DNA from: SHZI01 sp038214295
GTDB taxonomy: Bacteria; Pseudomonadota; Gammaproteobacteria; Steroidobacterales; GCA-2729495
Reading direction: 5' to 3'
DNA: 36,164 nt
Assembly (NCBI GenBank): GCA_038214295.1
Contig: JBBQSA010000034.1
Span: 1-36,164 of the forward strand
The translations under genes and the position numbers were made by a program. Shown here in pieces: positions 1 through 8,400 of the stretch (positions within the stretch are counted from its first letter, which is position 1; each line of letters opens with the position of its first letter). Under the pieces are notes generated by a model. It was not told the origin of the DNA and did no database searches. It saw only the letters and a list, made by a program, of their open reading frames with translations.

Positions 1-443
1 GGAACCACCCGGCAGGCCTCGATCACGAGGTCGTTGAACATGCAGCCACCGTCGAGGAAGCCCGCCGCCACGAAAAACGCGGCCGGCAGCCGGAACTGGC
101 GCAGCACCGGCAAGGCTACCTCGTAGTTGTCCGCATACCCGTCGTCGAAGGTGACGGCTAGCGCGCGGGACGGCAAGCTGCCATCCCGGACGCCGGCCAG
201 GGCCGCAGAGAGCGGCAGCACGTGGAAATTGTCGGCCAGCGCCTGCATGTGCATCGCGAAGACGGGGCGCTCCAGCAGGTCCGGACACAGGGGGTCAGGG
301 ACCTCGGGCACGCGGTGGTAATGGAGGACGACCAGCCGGCGCCCACCGGTGCCGCTGGAGAGCACCGAGCCGGCGCTGCGCACTGCGGCATCGGCCACCG
401 CCTGAAGCAGGGATACGGCCACTCGGTCCTGGCTGGCTACCAC
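1..443 (-). CDS. Polysaccharide deacetylase family protein (3' part beyond the window)
   Basis: Reading the complementary strand from a GTG at 443 (a second GTG at 422 has an AGGA just upstream) gives an open frame that runs off the left edge. Near residue 45 it reads LVVLHYHRVPE, and near residue 95 it has AVTFDDGYADNY. The TFDDGY block is the metal-binding, catalytic-base motif of carbohydrate esterase 4 (NodB) deacetylases, which remove N- or O-acetyl groups from polysaccharides. It starts 11 bases after the stop of the upstream glycosyltransferase, so it is probably the next gene of the same operon, acting on the nascent or exported EPS. The C-terminal half and its His-x-x-x-His metal motif lie outside the window, so activity cannot be judged. 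Family assignment is firm; substrate is inferred from context. Confidence 0.85.
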   Translation of the reverse strand, partial: MVASQDRVAVSLLQAVADAAVRSAGSVLSSGTGGRRLVVLHYHRVPEVPDPLCPDLLERPVFAMHMQALADNFHVLPLSAALAGVRDGSLPSRALAVTFDDGYADNYEVALPVLRQFRLPAAFFVAAGFLDGGCMFNDLVIEACRVV

Positions 444-454
444 CGGCGCTGGAC

Positions 455-1675
455 TCAGGCCAGGACGGCCGGGCGGCCCATGGTCCGCAAGCCCTCGTAC
501 ACCGGACGGTACCGGGCCACCGATGCGCGCCAGGTACGCTCTTCATGCACCCACCGGAGTGCGCGGTCACACAAGGCAGGCAAGTCTGCGTTGCGAAGCG
601 CCGCGTCAATGCCGGCCGCCAGTGCCACCGGATCACCGGCGGGAAAGAGGAGCCCGTTAAAGTCGTGCCGGATCAATTCCCGGTGGCCAGCCACGTCGCT
701 CGCCAGCACGGGCTTGCCGGCCGCCATGGCCTCCAGAGGCTTCAGTGGCGTGACCATGTCGGTCAGGGGCGTCGGCGGGCGAGGATAGACCAGCAGGTCC
801 AGGGCACCGTAATAGGCGCCGACATCCGCGTGGGGAACGCGTCCCGTGAAGGTCACGACGTCGGCGAGGCCGAGACTCTCAACCTGCCGGCGCAGGCGCT
901 CTTCCTCGGCGCCACCACCGACCAGCAGAATGCGCACGTCCGGCCGGCGCTGCCGCAGCAGGGCCGCCGCCGCGACGAGCACGTCGAGTCCTTCCCAGTT
1001 GTAGAAGGAGCCGATGAAGCCCACAAGACGCTCAGCTGCCGGCGCATAGCGCGATCGAATGGCCTGCGCTCCTGAGTGTGCCTGGCCGAACTGCGCCGTG
1101 TCCACCGCGTTCGGGATTACCGTCACCCGTTCGCCCGGCACACCCCGGGCGCAGATCTCGGTGCGCAGCCCCTCGCAGATCGCGGTTACCGCGTCGGCAC
1201 GGCGCAGAACGAAGGTTTCCAGGGCCCGCGAGGCGCGAAAACGCAGACTGCCCCGGCGCGTGGCGCCCTCGGTCACGGCGGCATCCTCCCAGGACGACCG
1301 CATTTCGTAGACGAATGGCAGGCGCAGTTCCCGGGCCACCTGCAGTGCCGCGAGCCCGGTCAGGCAGGGGGAATGCGCCTGCAGGATATCCGGCCGCCAC
1401 TGGCGGGCCAGTTGCCCCACCCTCCGGCGCAGCGTGGAAACCGTGGCCAACTGCTCAAACACCGGCTGGCGAGCCAGCCAGTTGGAGCTGGGCGGGGTCC
1501 GCAGGAAGTGGAGGTCCCCAACCTGCTCCTCCAGCGCCTCACCGGCATGCCGGTCGCTGGTTACCTGCAGCGTCTCCCAACCGAGCGCTGCCTGCTCGCG
1601 CAAGATCGCCGCTGTGCGATAGGCATAGCCATCCTGGATTGGCAGCGAGTGGTTGAGGAGATGAAGAATACGCAA
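455..1675 (-). CDS. Exosortase A-associated GT4 glycosyltransferase
   Basis: A 406-residue GT-B fold glycosyltransferase. The N-terminus RILHLLNHSLPIQDGYAYRT is characteristic of the glycosyltransferase family found beside exosortase A (TIGR04063 type). The C-terminal half has the GT4 features: a VGFIGSFYNWEGLD segment, the DLLVYPRP block, and the donor-binding PLKPLEAMAAGKPVLASDVAGHRE with the usual E-x7-E-like acidic positions. It would transfer a nucleotide-activated sugar onto the lipid-linked EPS repeat unit on the cytoplasmic side of the membrane. The start is a TTG at 1675, four bases after the PLP-decarboxylase stop; no clear Shine-Dalgarno is visible, so translational coupling is likely. 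Donor and acceptor sugars are unknown. Confidence 0.88.
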   Translation of the reverse strand: MRILHLLNHSLPIQDGYAYRTAAILREQAALGWETLQVTSDRHAGEALEEQVGDLHFLRTPPSSNWLARQPVFEQLATVSTLRRRVGQLARQWRPDILQAHSPCLTGLAALQVARELRLPFVYEMRSSWEDAAVTEGATRRGSLRFRASRALETFVLRRADAVTAICEGLRTEICARGVPGERVTVIPNAVDTAQFGQAHSGAQAIRSRYAPAAERLVGFIGSFYNWEGLDVLVAAAALLRQRRPDVRILLVGGGAEEERLRRQVESLGLADVVTFTGRVPHADVGAYYGALDLLVYPRPPTPLTDMVTPLKPLEAMAAGKPVLASDVAGHRELIRHDFNGLLFPAGDPVALAAGIDAALRNADLPALCDRALRWVHEERTWRASVARYRPVYEGLRTMGRPAVLA

Positions 1676-1679
1676 GGGT

Positions 1680-2924
1680 CTACAGGAGCAATTCCGCCGG
1701 CGGCGGATGACTGAGAAATCCGAGCGGGCTTGCAGTCAGGCCGTAGGCGCCAGACTGAAACACGACGACCAGATCACCGATATGTGCCTCGGCCAGCTCC
1801 ATGTTGTCGGCAAGCAGGTCGAGAGGCGTGCACAGCGGACCAACGACCGTTGCCAGTTCCCGGGGCCCATCGGCCACCCGGTTGCCGATCAGCACCGGGT
1901 AGTTCTTGCGCAGCACCTGGCCAAAATTCCCGGAGGCAGACAGGTGGTGATGCAGGCCACCGTCCGTAACCAGAAACACACGGCCGCGGGAAACCTTCCG
2001 GTCGAGGATACGGGCGACATACACCCCTGCCTCTCCGACCAGGTAGCGGCCGAGCTCCACCACGAGGGTGGCGCCGGGCAGGTCCCGGGCTGCAACCGCC
2101 ACCAACTCTGTCAGGTGAGCGCCAATGGGTGCCAGGTCCAGCGGCTGCTCACCCGGAAAATACGGAATTCCGAAGCCGCCGCCGATGTTCACGAGACGTG
2201 GCGGCCGGGGAGCATCGCGTGAGAGCACCGTGACCAGCGCCACCGTCTTGGTCTGGGCCTCGATGATTGCCTCGGCCCGCAGGTTCTGGGAGCCGCTGAA
2301 AACGTGAAAGCCCCAGAAGTCCAGGTCCAGGGTAGCGAGCTGGCGCAACAGCTCCGGCACCCGTTCGGCATCGATGCCAAACTGCTTGGGCCCACCCGCC
2401 ATCTTCATGCCCGAAGCCTTGAGCTCGAAATCGGGATTGACCCGGATGGCCACCCGGGGCCGCACGCCGCGGCTGGCGCCGATCTCGACCAGTCGCTGCA
2501 CTTCCGTCTCGGACTCGACATTCAGGATGACTCCGGCGGCGACGGCCGTGGTCAGGTCCTCCTGCGTCTTGCCGGGCCCCGCGAAACTGATGCGCTGCGG
2601 ATCGGCTCCGGCCGCAATCGCCACCCGGAGTTCCCCGGCAGAGGCAACGTCGAGCCCGTCCACCTGGGGCGCGATGTGCTGGACCACGGCCGGCATCGGG
2701 TTGGCTTTCATCGCGTAGTGCAGGTGAATGCCGGCAGGCAGGGCCGCCCGGAGCCGGGCGATGCGCCGGTCGATCAGCTCCCGGGAATAGATGTAGGCCG
2801 GGGTGCGCCCGGCAAGCCCAACGATGTCTGTTAGCGTGCGGCCGCCAATCACGAGCTCATCGTTGCGCACGAGAAAACTCTCGACCGGCACATGCAGTGG
2901 CAGCGGCTTGCGACTATCGGCCAT
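1680..2924 (-). CDS. PLP-dependent decarboxylase, exosortase A system-associated
   Basis: A 414-residue fold-III PLP enzyme of the diaminopimelate/ornithine decarboxylase superfamily, matching the subfamily that travels with exosortase A (TIGR03099 type). The PLP lysine lies in HYAMKANP near residue 72. The glycine-rich phosphate loop is NIGGGFGIPYF near residue 245, and the C-terminal active-site region contains VGPLCTPLDLLADN, with the conserved Cys that receives substrate across the dimer in this superfamily. The start ATG at 2924 is preceded by a strong GGAGGAGG, and the gene overlaps the end of the acyl-CoA ligase by 11 bases. Substrate is not known for this subfamily. Pairing with an AMP-forming ligase suggests a decarboxylated amino acid or an amino-acyl decoration of the EPS, which is inference. 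Confidence 0.9.
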   Translation of the reverse strand: MADSRKPLPLHVPVESFLVRNDELVIGGRTLTDIVGLAGRTPAYIYSRELIDRRIARLRAALPAGIHLHYAMKANPMPAVVQHIAPQVDGLDVASAGELRVAIAAGADPQRISFAGPGKTQEDLTTAVAAGVILNVESETEVQRLVEIGASRGVRPRVAIRVNPDFELKASGMKMAGGPKQFGIDAERVPELLRQLATLDLDFWGFHVFSGSQNLRAEAIIEAQTKTVALVTVLSRDAPRPPRLVNIGGGFGIPYFPGEQPLDLAPIGAHLTELVAVAARDLPGATLVVELGRYLVGEAGVYVARILDRKVSRGRVFLVTDGGLHHHLSASGNFGQVLRKNYPVLIGNRVADGPRELATVVGPLCTPLDLLADNMELAEAHIGDLVVVFQSGAYGLTASPLGFLSHPPPAELLL

Positions 2925-4542
2925 TGCCGGCCTCCTCCGCTAAGTCCGCCTTGAGCCGCACGCGGTCGAACTTGCCATTGGGGTTGCGCGGCAGCCCCGT
3001 GCGCCAGACAACGCTTCGCGGCACCATGTACGCCGGCAGCTTTTCCCGGGCGTAATCGAGCAGCGGGCCGGCGTCCCCAGGACCCGTACTGGCCACGGCC
3101 ACCAGGACGATCGCCTGGCCGAGCCGCTCGTCGGGCACTCCCACCGCCACGATCTCGGTCACGAGACCACTCTGCATCAGGCAGTCCTCGACCTCCGTGG
3201 GGCTCACGCGATAGCCGGATGACTTGATCATCTCGTCCCGGCGGCCGCGGAAGAACAGGAAGCCCTCCTCGTCGCTCACCACTGTGTCGCCGGACCACAC
3301 GGCAACCTCCGGCTGGCCGCCGGTTGCCAGGCTGCCCGGAACCGGCTTGAAGCGCTCGGCCGTCGCCACCGGATTGTTCCAGTAACCCAGCGAAACCAGG
3401 GCACCGCGGTGCACGAGCTCGCCCGGCTCGCCCGGCTCGCAGGGCGTGCCGTCCGGACGGAGCACCAGTATTTCGGCATTCGGAATCGCCCGCCCGATCG
3501 AATCGGGCCGGCGGTCGACCTCCTCGGGCGGCAGGTAGGTGGAGCGGAAAGCCTCGGTAAGCCCGTACATCAGGAACGGCCGCGCAGCGGGGAAGGCCGC
3601 GCGGAGCTTGTCGAGTACCGGGCGCGGCATTACCCCGCCCGTGGTCGCGAAGTAGCGGACAGTGCTGGTGCTGCCGGGTGGCCACGTGACATCGGCAAGC
3701 TGGGACCAGAGCGGGGGGACGCCGGTGATGCCGGTGATGCGCTGGTCCCGCACCTGCCGGACCACGTCTCCCGCCAGGAGGTAGTCCAGGAGCACGACAC
3801 AGGCGCCAGTGTGAAATCCCGTCGTCAGCTGGCTGAAGCCGGCATCGAAGCTCAATGGCAACAGCGAGAGTAGCCGGTCGTCGGCCCGGTTCTCCAGGTA
3901 ACTGGCGACGCTGGTGGCGCCCGCCACCATGTTCCGGTGTGACAACACCACACCCTTCGGCAAGCCGGTGCTGCCCGAGGTGTAGAAGATCGCCACCATG
4001 TCGCCATCAATGCAGCGGTGCGGAACGTAGTCTGCCGTAGCAGCAAGCAGCTCGGTCCAGGCTTCGCAAACGAGATCGGGCGGGTTCGGTCCGGCTCCGG
4101 CGCCATCCGTGAGGATTACATGTGTGAGGGCGGTGCAGTCAGCGAGCGCGGGACCGATGGCCTCCAGCCGGGCTGTCGATGTCACGAGGAACCGCGCACC
4201 GCTGTCCCGCAGGATGTGGCCGACCTGGTCACCCTTGAGCACCGGATTGACTGGCACGAAGGAACCACCCGCTGCCGCGGCCCCAAACATGGCCACCACT
4301 GTCTCCAGTGTCTTTGGCAGGTAGACAGCGACCCGGTCGTGACGCCGCAGACCCCGCTGGCGCAACCCCGTGGCGGCGCTCCGGATCAGGGCAGCCAGCT
4401 CCGCGTAGGACGAGGTACGCCCTCCGCTGACCAGTGCTGGCGCAGACGGGGAACGCGCTTCAGCGCGCAATACCAGCTCGTGCAGAAGATTCGGCGTGCG
4501 GTCGGCGATCAGCAGGCGCGCGACATCGGTCTCAATCGACAT
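2914..4542 (-). CDS. Acyl-CoA ligase (AMP-forming), exosortase A system-associated
   Basis: A 542-residue member of the ANL superfamily (acyl-CoA synthetase, NRPS adenylation, luciferase), matching the exosortase A-associated ligase group (TIGR03098 type). The P-loop-like adenylation motif YTSGSTGLPKGV lies near residue 190. The A5-type motif is MYGLTEAFRSTY, the A7 aspartate region is VWSGDTVVSDEEGF, and the C-terminal catalytic lysine is in PRNPNGKFDRVRLK. It would adenylate a carboxylate and load it onto CoA or a carrier protein. No acyl carrier protein gene lies next to it in this window, although one often accompanies the ligase/decarboxylase pair in related loci. The upstream Shine-Dalgarno is weak. 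Its natural substrate is undetermined. Confidence 0.9.
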   Translation of the reverse strand: MSIETDVARLLIADRTPNLLHELVLRAEARSPSAPALVSGGRTSSYAELAALIRSAATGLRQRGLRRHDRVAVYLPKTLETVVAMFGAAAAGGSFVPVNPVLKGDQVGHILRDSGARFLVTSTARLEAIGPALADCTALTHVILTDGAGAGPNPPDLVCEAWTELLAATADYVPHRCIDGDMVAIFYTSGSTGLPKGVVLSHRNMVAGATSVASYLENRADDRLLSLLPLSFDAGFSQLTTGFHTGACVVLLDYLLAGDVVRQVRDQRITGITGVPPLWSQLADVTWPPGSTSTVRYFATTGGVMPRPVLDKLRAAFPAARPFLMYGLTEAFRSTYLPPEEVDRRPDSIGRAIPNAEILVLRPDGTPCEPGEPGELVHRGALVSLGYWNNPVATAERFKPVPGSLATGGQPEVAVWSGDTVVSDEEGFLFFRGRRDEMIKSSGYRVSPTEVEDCLMQSGLVTEIVAVGVPDERLGQAIVLVAVASTGPGDAGPLLDYAREKLPAYMVPRSVVWRTGLPRNPNGKFDRVRLKADLAEEAGNGR

Positions 4543-4589
4543 GGAAATCCGGTCTCAAGGATGACGTGGGAGAACTTCAGGCCCGGCTG

Positions 4590-5324
4590 CTAGCCGCCAG
4601 CTGCCGGCCACTTGCCGGCCGCGACGAGCTTGTTGCGGAGACCACCCAGGGGATAACCGAGTTTATAGGCCTTCTGCGCGTGACTGACGGCGGCCTCGTA
4701 GTCCTTCATGTCGAAATACAGAAGCCCCATGTTGTACTGGATCTCGCTCGACTCGGCATCCATCGACTCGGCCTTCTTGTACTGGACCAGCGCCTCATCG
4801 AGATTGTGAGTCTGGTGGTAGTACAGACCGAAGAGCATCCGGAGAGTCGGATCGTTGGGCCGGTAGCGAAAGGCCCTATCGAAATAGCACTCCGGCGTCG
4901 GGGGAAACGCCAGCGTCTCGTTCATTCCGGCAAGGGCCGGAACATACGTGACATCGGGGTGGAGCTGCTGGATGCGGCCAAGCTCAAACAGGCCCGGGTA
5001 GTGATTGGGCACCCTGATCAGAAGATAATTCAGCTGATAGAGCGCGTGCTGCAGGCGATTATTGGCCAGCTCCCGCTGGGCCGGTACCCAGTGGTTCTGG
5101 TTGATGTCATTCAGGTTCCACTCGAACTTGGGGTCGACATAGTCGTAGGGGCCAGCTGCGCCCGGCAAGGGGACAGGCCCGCATTCCTCGGCTATTGCCG
5201 CCAGGCTCACCAGGAGCAGGAATACTGCAACCAGTGGCCCCGCTGCGACGCTCCGAACCCCCGGCCCGCTGTATGCAGCGAGCCGGGCGGAGCGGTGGGC
5301 GTCAGGCGGGCGGCTACCGGGCAT
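4590..5324 (-). CDS. Secreted or membrane-anchored TPR protein of unknown function
   Basis: A 244-residue protein with a basic N-terminus and a hydrophobic stretch (VAAGPLVAVFLLLVSLAAIA, about residues 25-45) that looks like a signal peptide or anchor. At least two tetratricopeptide repeats follow: a degenerate one around FDRAFRYRPNDPTLRMLFGL and a clear pair near residues 170-235 containing DEALVQYKKAESMD and YNMGLLYFDMKDYEAAV. TPRs are protein-protein interaction helices, so a periplasmic scaffolding role for EPS assembly is plausible but unproven. It is the first gene of the minus-strand operon leading into the acyl-CoA ligase (47-base gap). The N-terminal 25 residues are odd for a signal peptide, and the true start could be a non-ATG codon further in. 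Confidence 0.75.
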   Translation of the reverse strand: MPGSRPPDAHRSARLAAYSGPGVRSVAAGPLVAVFLLLVSLAAIAEECGPVPLPGAAGPYDYVDPKFEWNLNDINQNHWVPAQRELANNRLQHALYQLNYLLIRVPNHYPGLFELGRIQQLHPDVTYVPALAGMNETLAFPPTPECYFDRAFRYRPNDPTLRMLFGLYYHQTHNLDEALVQYKKAESMDAESSEIQYNMGLLYFDMKDYEAAVSHAQKAYKLGYPLGGLRNKLVAAGKWPAAGG

Positions 5325-5353
5325 TTTCAGTCTTTTCGGAGGATTGGGCCGAA

Positions 5354-5383
5354 AGTATACCCACAGTCACCTGAACAGAATAA
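5354..5383 (-). promoter_or_regulatory. Putative sigma-70 promoter for the TPR/EPS operon
   Basis: On the minus strand a -10 element TATACT (5354-5359) is preceded, after 18 bases, by a weak -35 TTATTC (5378-5383). Transcription would begin near 5347, about 25 bases before the TPR gene start. The -10 is good and the -35 poor, so an activator may be needed. No sigma-54 -24/-12 element was found here. Confidence 0.35.
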
Positions 5384-5418
5384 GCACGCCCCGCCTCGAG
5401 TGTGAGCCAGTCGACCCT

Positions 5419-8400
5419 TTAGCCGACAGACAGCGACTTTCGCCGTCCCGGACGCCGGGTCCGGGACGCCAGCAGCGTCAGCAGGCCAATAACCAGTTCA
5501 AGAGGCCCGGTCGCACTTCCACCGCTGCTACTGGTGCTCGGAGCCGGCGTGCCGCCCGAACCGCCGGAAGAACCGCCCGTGCTGCCGCCGGTCGAGCCAC
5601 CACCGCTGCCGCTCCCGGCTGGCGCGGTCACGCCAATCTGGGTCATGGCGTCCACGGTGCCGCCCGGGCCCGTACACACCAGCCGAAAGGTGGAAATGGC
5701 TGACAGCGGACCCACGGTCTCCACACCGGAGGACGATCTCGCGCCAGACCACGCACCGCTGGCGAGGCAGCTGTTCACGTTGGTGGTGGACCAGGTAACG
5801 GTGCCGGTAGTACCTTGCTGGACACTGGGCGAGTTTGCGCGGAAGGTCAGCGTCGGCTGGCCAGGACTCACCACCTCGATGGTGGCGGATTTCCGGCTGG
5901 TGCCGCCGCTACCCGTGCAGACCAGGTCGTAGGTACGGGTGGCGCTGAGGAACATGGGCTCGCTGCCCACGGTACCCTTGTCACCCGACCAGGCTCCCTC
6001 GCCGACGCAGGTGTAGGCATTGGTAACCGACCAGTAGACGATGGAACTCCGGCCGAGCTCGACAGTACTGGGGTCCGCATAGAACTCGATTGCCGGCAGC
6101 GCCGCCGCCTGCGCCACGGTCACCTGCACGCTGCGTGAATCAGAGTCTCCCACCGAATTGAAGCACTGCAGGCTGAAGGTGGTTGCCTGGCTGATCGGCC
6201 CCACCGATGCGGAGCCGGACGTCGACTTGGTCCCCGACCACCCGCCGGAAGCCGTGCAATTGTCGGCATTGGTTGCTGACCAGCTCAAGGCCGTCGTCCC
6301 GCCGCTGTTCACGGTGGCGGGCTGAGCACTCAGCGTGACTGCCGGCGGGGTGGCAGCCGGCGGTGAACCGCCGACCGTACCCGTGGGTGCCGGAATTGGC
6401 TGCGTCGAGATGATCAGCTCGTCATACCACGTGTAGGAGGTGGGATGCGACTGGCTGGTGTCCTTGCCGGTCTGGTAGGGCGTGAGCTGTATGCGCTGCA
6501 GGCGCTCCGAGGGGCTCGACGAATAGTCGAGACTGAAGTTAGGGTAATCAACGATCTGCTTCAGGGGCTGGCCCTCGTAACCCATCCAGGCCTTGACGTA
6601 GGTCGTCGGACTTCCCCAGGGGCCCAGCTTGATCTCAAGGTAGAAGGTAATCCACTCGTCAGCCCGGTACTTCATGCACCCGGCCCGATTCTGGTAACGG
6701 CAGTCCACATCTCCCTGCTGCAGGCGGATATCGCCGTTGGAAAGTTCCTGGTGGAAGTTGATCGAACCGCAGGATGCGTACATCGTCGGGAAGCCCTGCA
6801 GCCACTGGTTAACCATCGTGAACTCAAGTGTCGTGCACGAGGATCCGACCGGATGCAGGATAAACTGCTTCCAGCCGCCGCCGGGCTGGAACTGCGTCGT
6901 CAGCATTGCCTGGGAAAAGCGCTGGCGAAACTGCATATGCAGCGTGTCGCCCGGGCCGAAGTCCTTACCCAGCGAACCGAGCCAGAAACCGGAGGAATTC
7001 GCCGCAGAGTTCGACGGAATCTCGAAGCGCAGGGCGCCGTTGCCGGACGTCTTGACGTTGGTGTCCATGACGCCGCGGACCTGGCCATCCCAGGCCGGGT
7101 AGAGAATTCCTGAGGCAAAATCTGCCGCTGAATCAAAGCCGACACACTGCAATACGCCCGGACCCGCACAGCGGGCCTGGAAGTTGTTGATCTGCGCCTG
7201 ATCCTGCACGGTAACGATCTGCGAGCGCTGGTTGGTGCCGCCAGAGCCGGCGCAGTTCAGCGTATAGGTGGCCGACGCTGACAGCGGTCCGACGGTCTGG
7301 GAGCCCGAGACGGACTTCGTGCCCGACCAGGCGCCGCTCGCCGTGCAGGACGTAGCGTTCGTGGCAGACCAGCTAAGCACGCTGGTGCCGCTGGGGCTGA
7401 TGGTCGCGGGACTAGCGCTCAGGGAAATGGTCGGGCCCTGGCTCACCACCTGTACCGTGGCACTCTGGTTGGTGGTACCGCCGGAACCCAAGCAGCTCAG
7501 CGTGAAGGTCGAGGTCCCGTTGAGCGGCCCGACGGACGTGCTGCCCGACGTGGCCTTGCTGCCGGACCAGGCGCCACTCGCCGTACAACTGGTCGCATCA
7601 AGGCTGGACCAGGTCAAGGTGGTCGTGCCGCCGGTGGCAACGGAATTGGGTTCAGCGCCCAGGCTGACCGTCGGTGCAGCGCCGCCGGCGGGGGTACCGC
7701 CGCTGGCGCTCAGCTTGTACATGTAGACGGGGCTCGAGACGGTGTTTGCAGCGATGAAGGCGTTCAGGGCCGGCACGTAGCGGAAGCGTCCGTAGGTGCC
7801 CTGTCCATTGGCTGAGGGGCTAGCGCTGCCCGATGCGGCGGCGACGCGCTTCCAGGTCCAGGTGCCCGTTTTCCAGTTGGCGGGTGCCTTCAGCGTATAC
7901 ACCGCAGATCCCCCGACCCAGGCGACAAATTGGTCGGTGACCGGATCGTAATCAAGACCAATGGCATCGGTCTGCTGCGGAGTGAGATCACCGGTAGTTG
8001 CAAGCGTGTAGACGACCGGCGTATCCAGCGACGTGTCGTAGCCATAGACCTTCTGATTGGACCGTCCGTCCACCACGAGGAAGATCTGCCGCTGGCTGTC
8101 GAATGCGGCAGCCGTATCGATGTTGACGTTGGCGCCCGGATACTCGGTCCAGGTGTTGGCAACCGGGTCGTACTTGCGGAGCACCTTGTTGCTGGTCTGG
8201 TAGGCTCGCCAGGAACCCTGCCACCAGATCACGTTGCGGCGACCGTCCCAGGCCGTTGCAGCACCCTCGCCGTCATCGGAAATCGAACCCTCCCAGGTCG
8301 GCATCCTGGCGCCACGGCGCCACTGCTTAGTCTGGAGATTGAGTGCGTGCACGTAGGGCGTGCCGAGCACGGTGCTACCGTCGCTCGAACTGCCAAGTTT

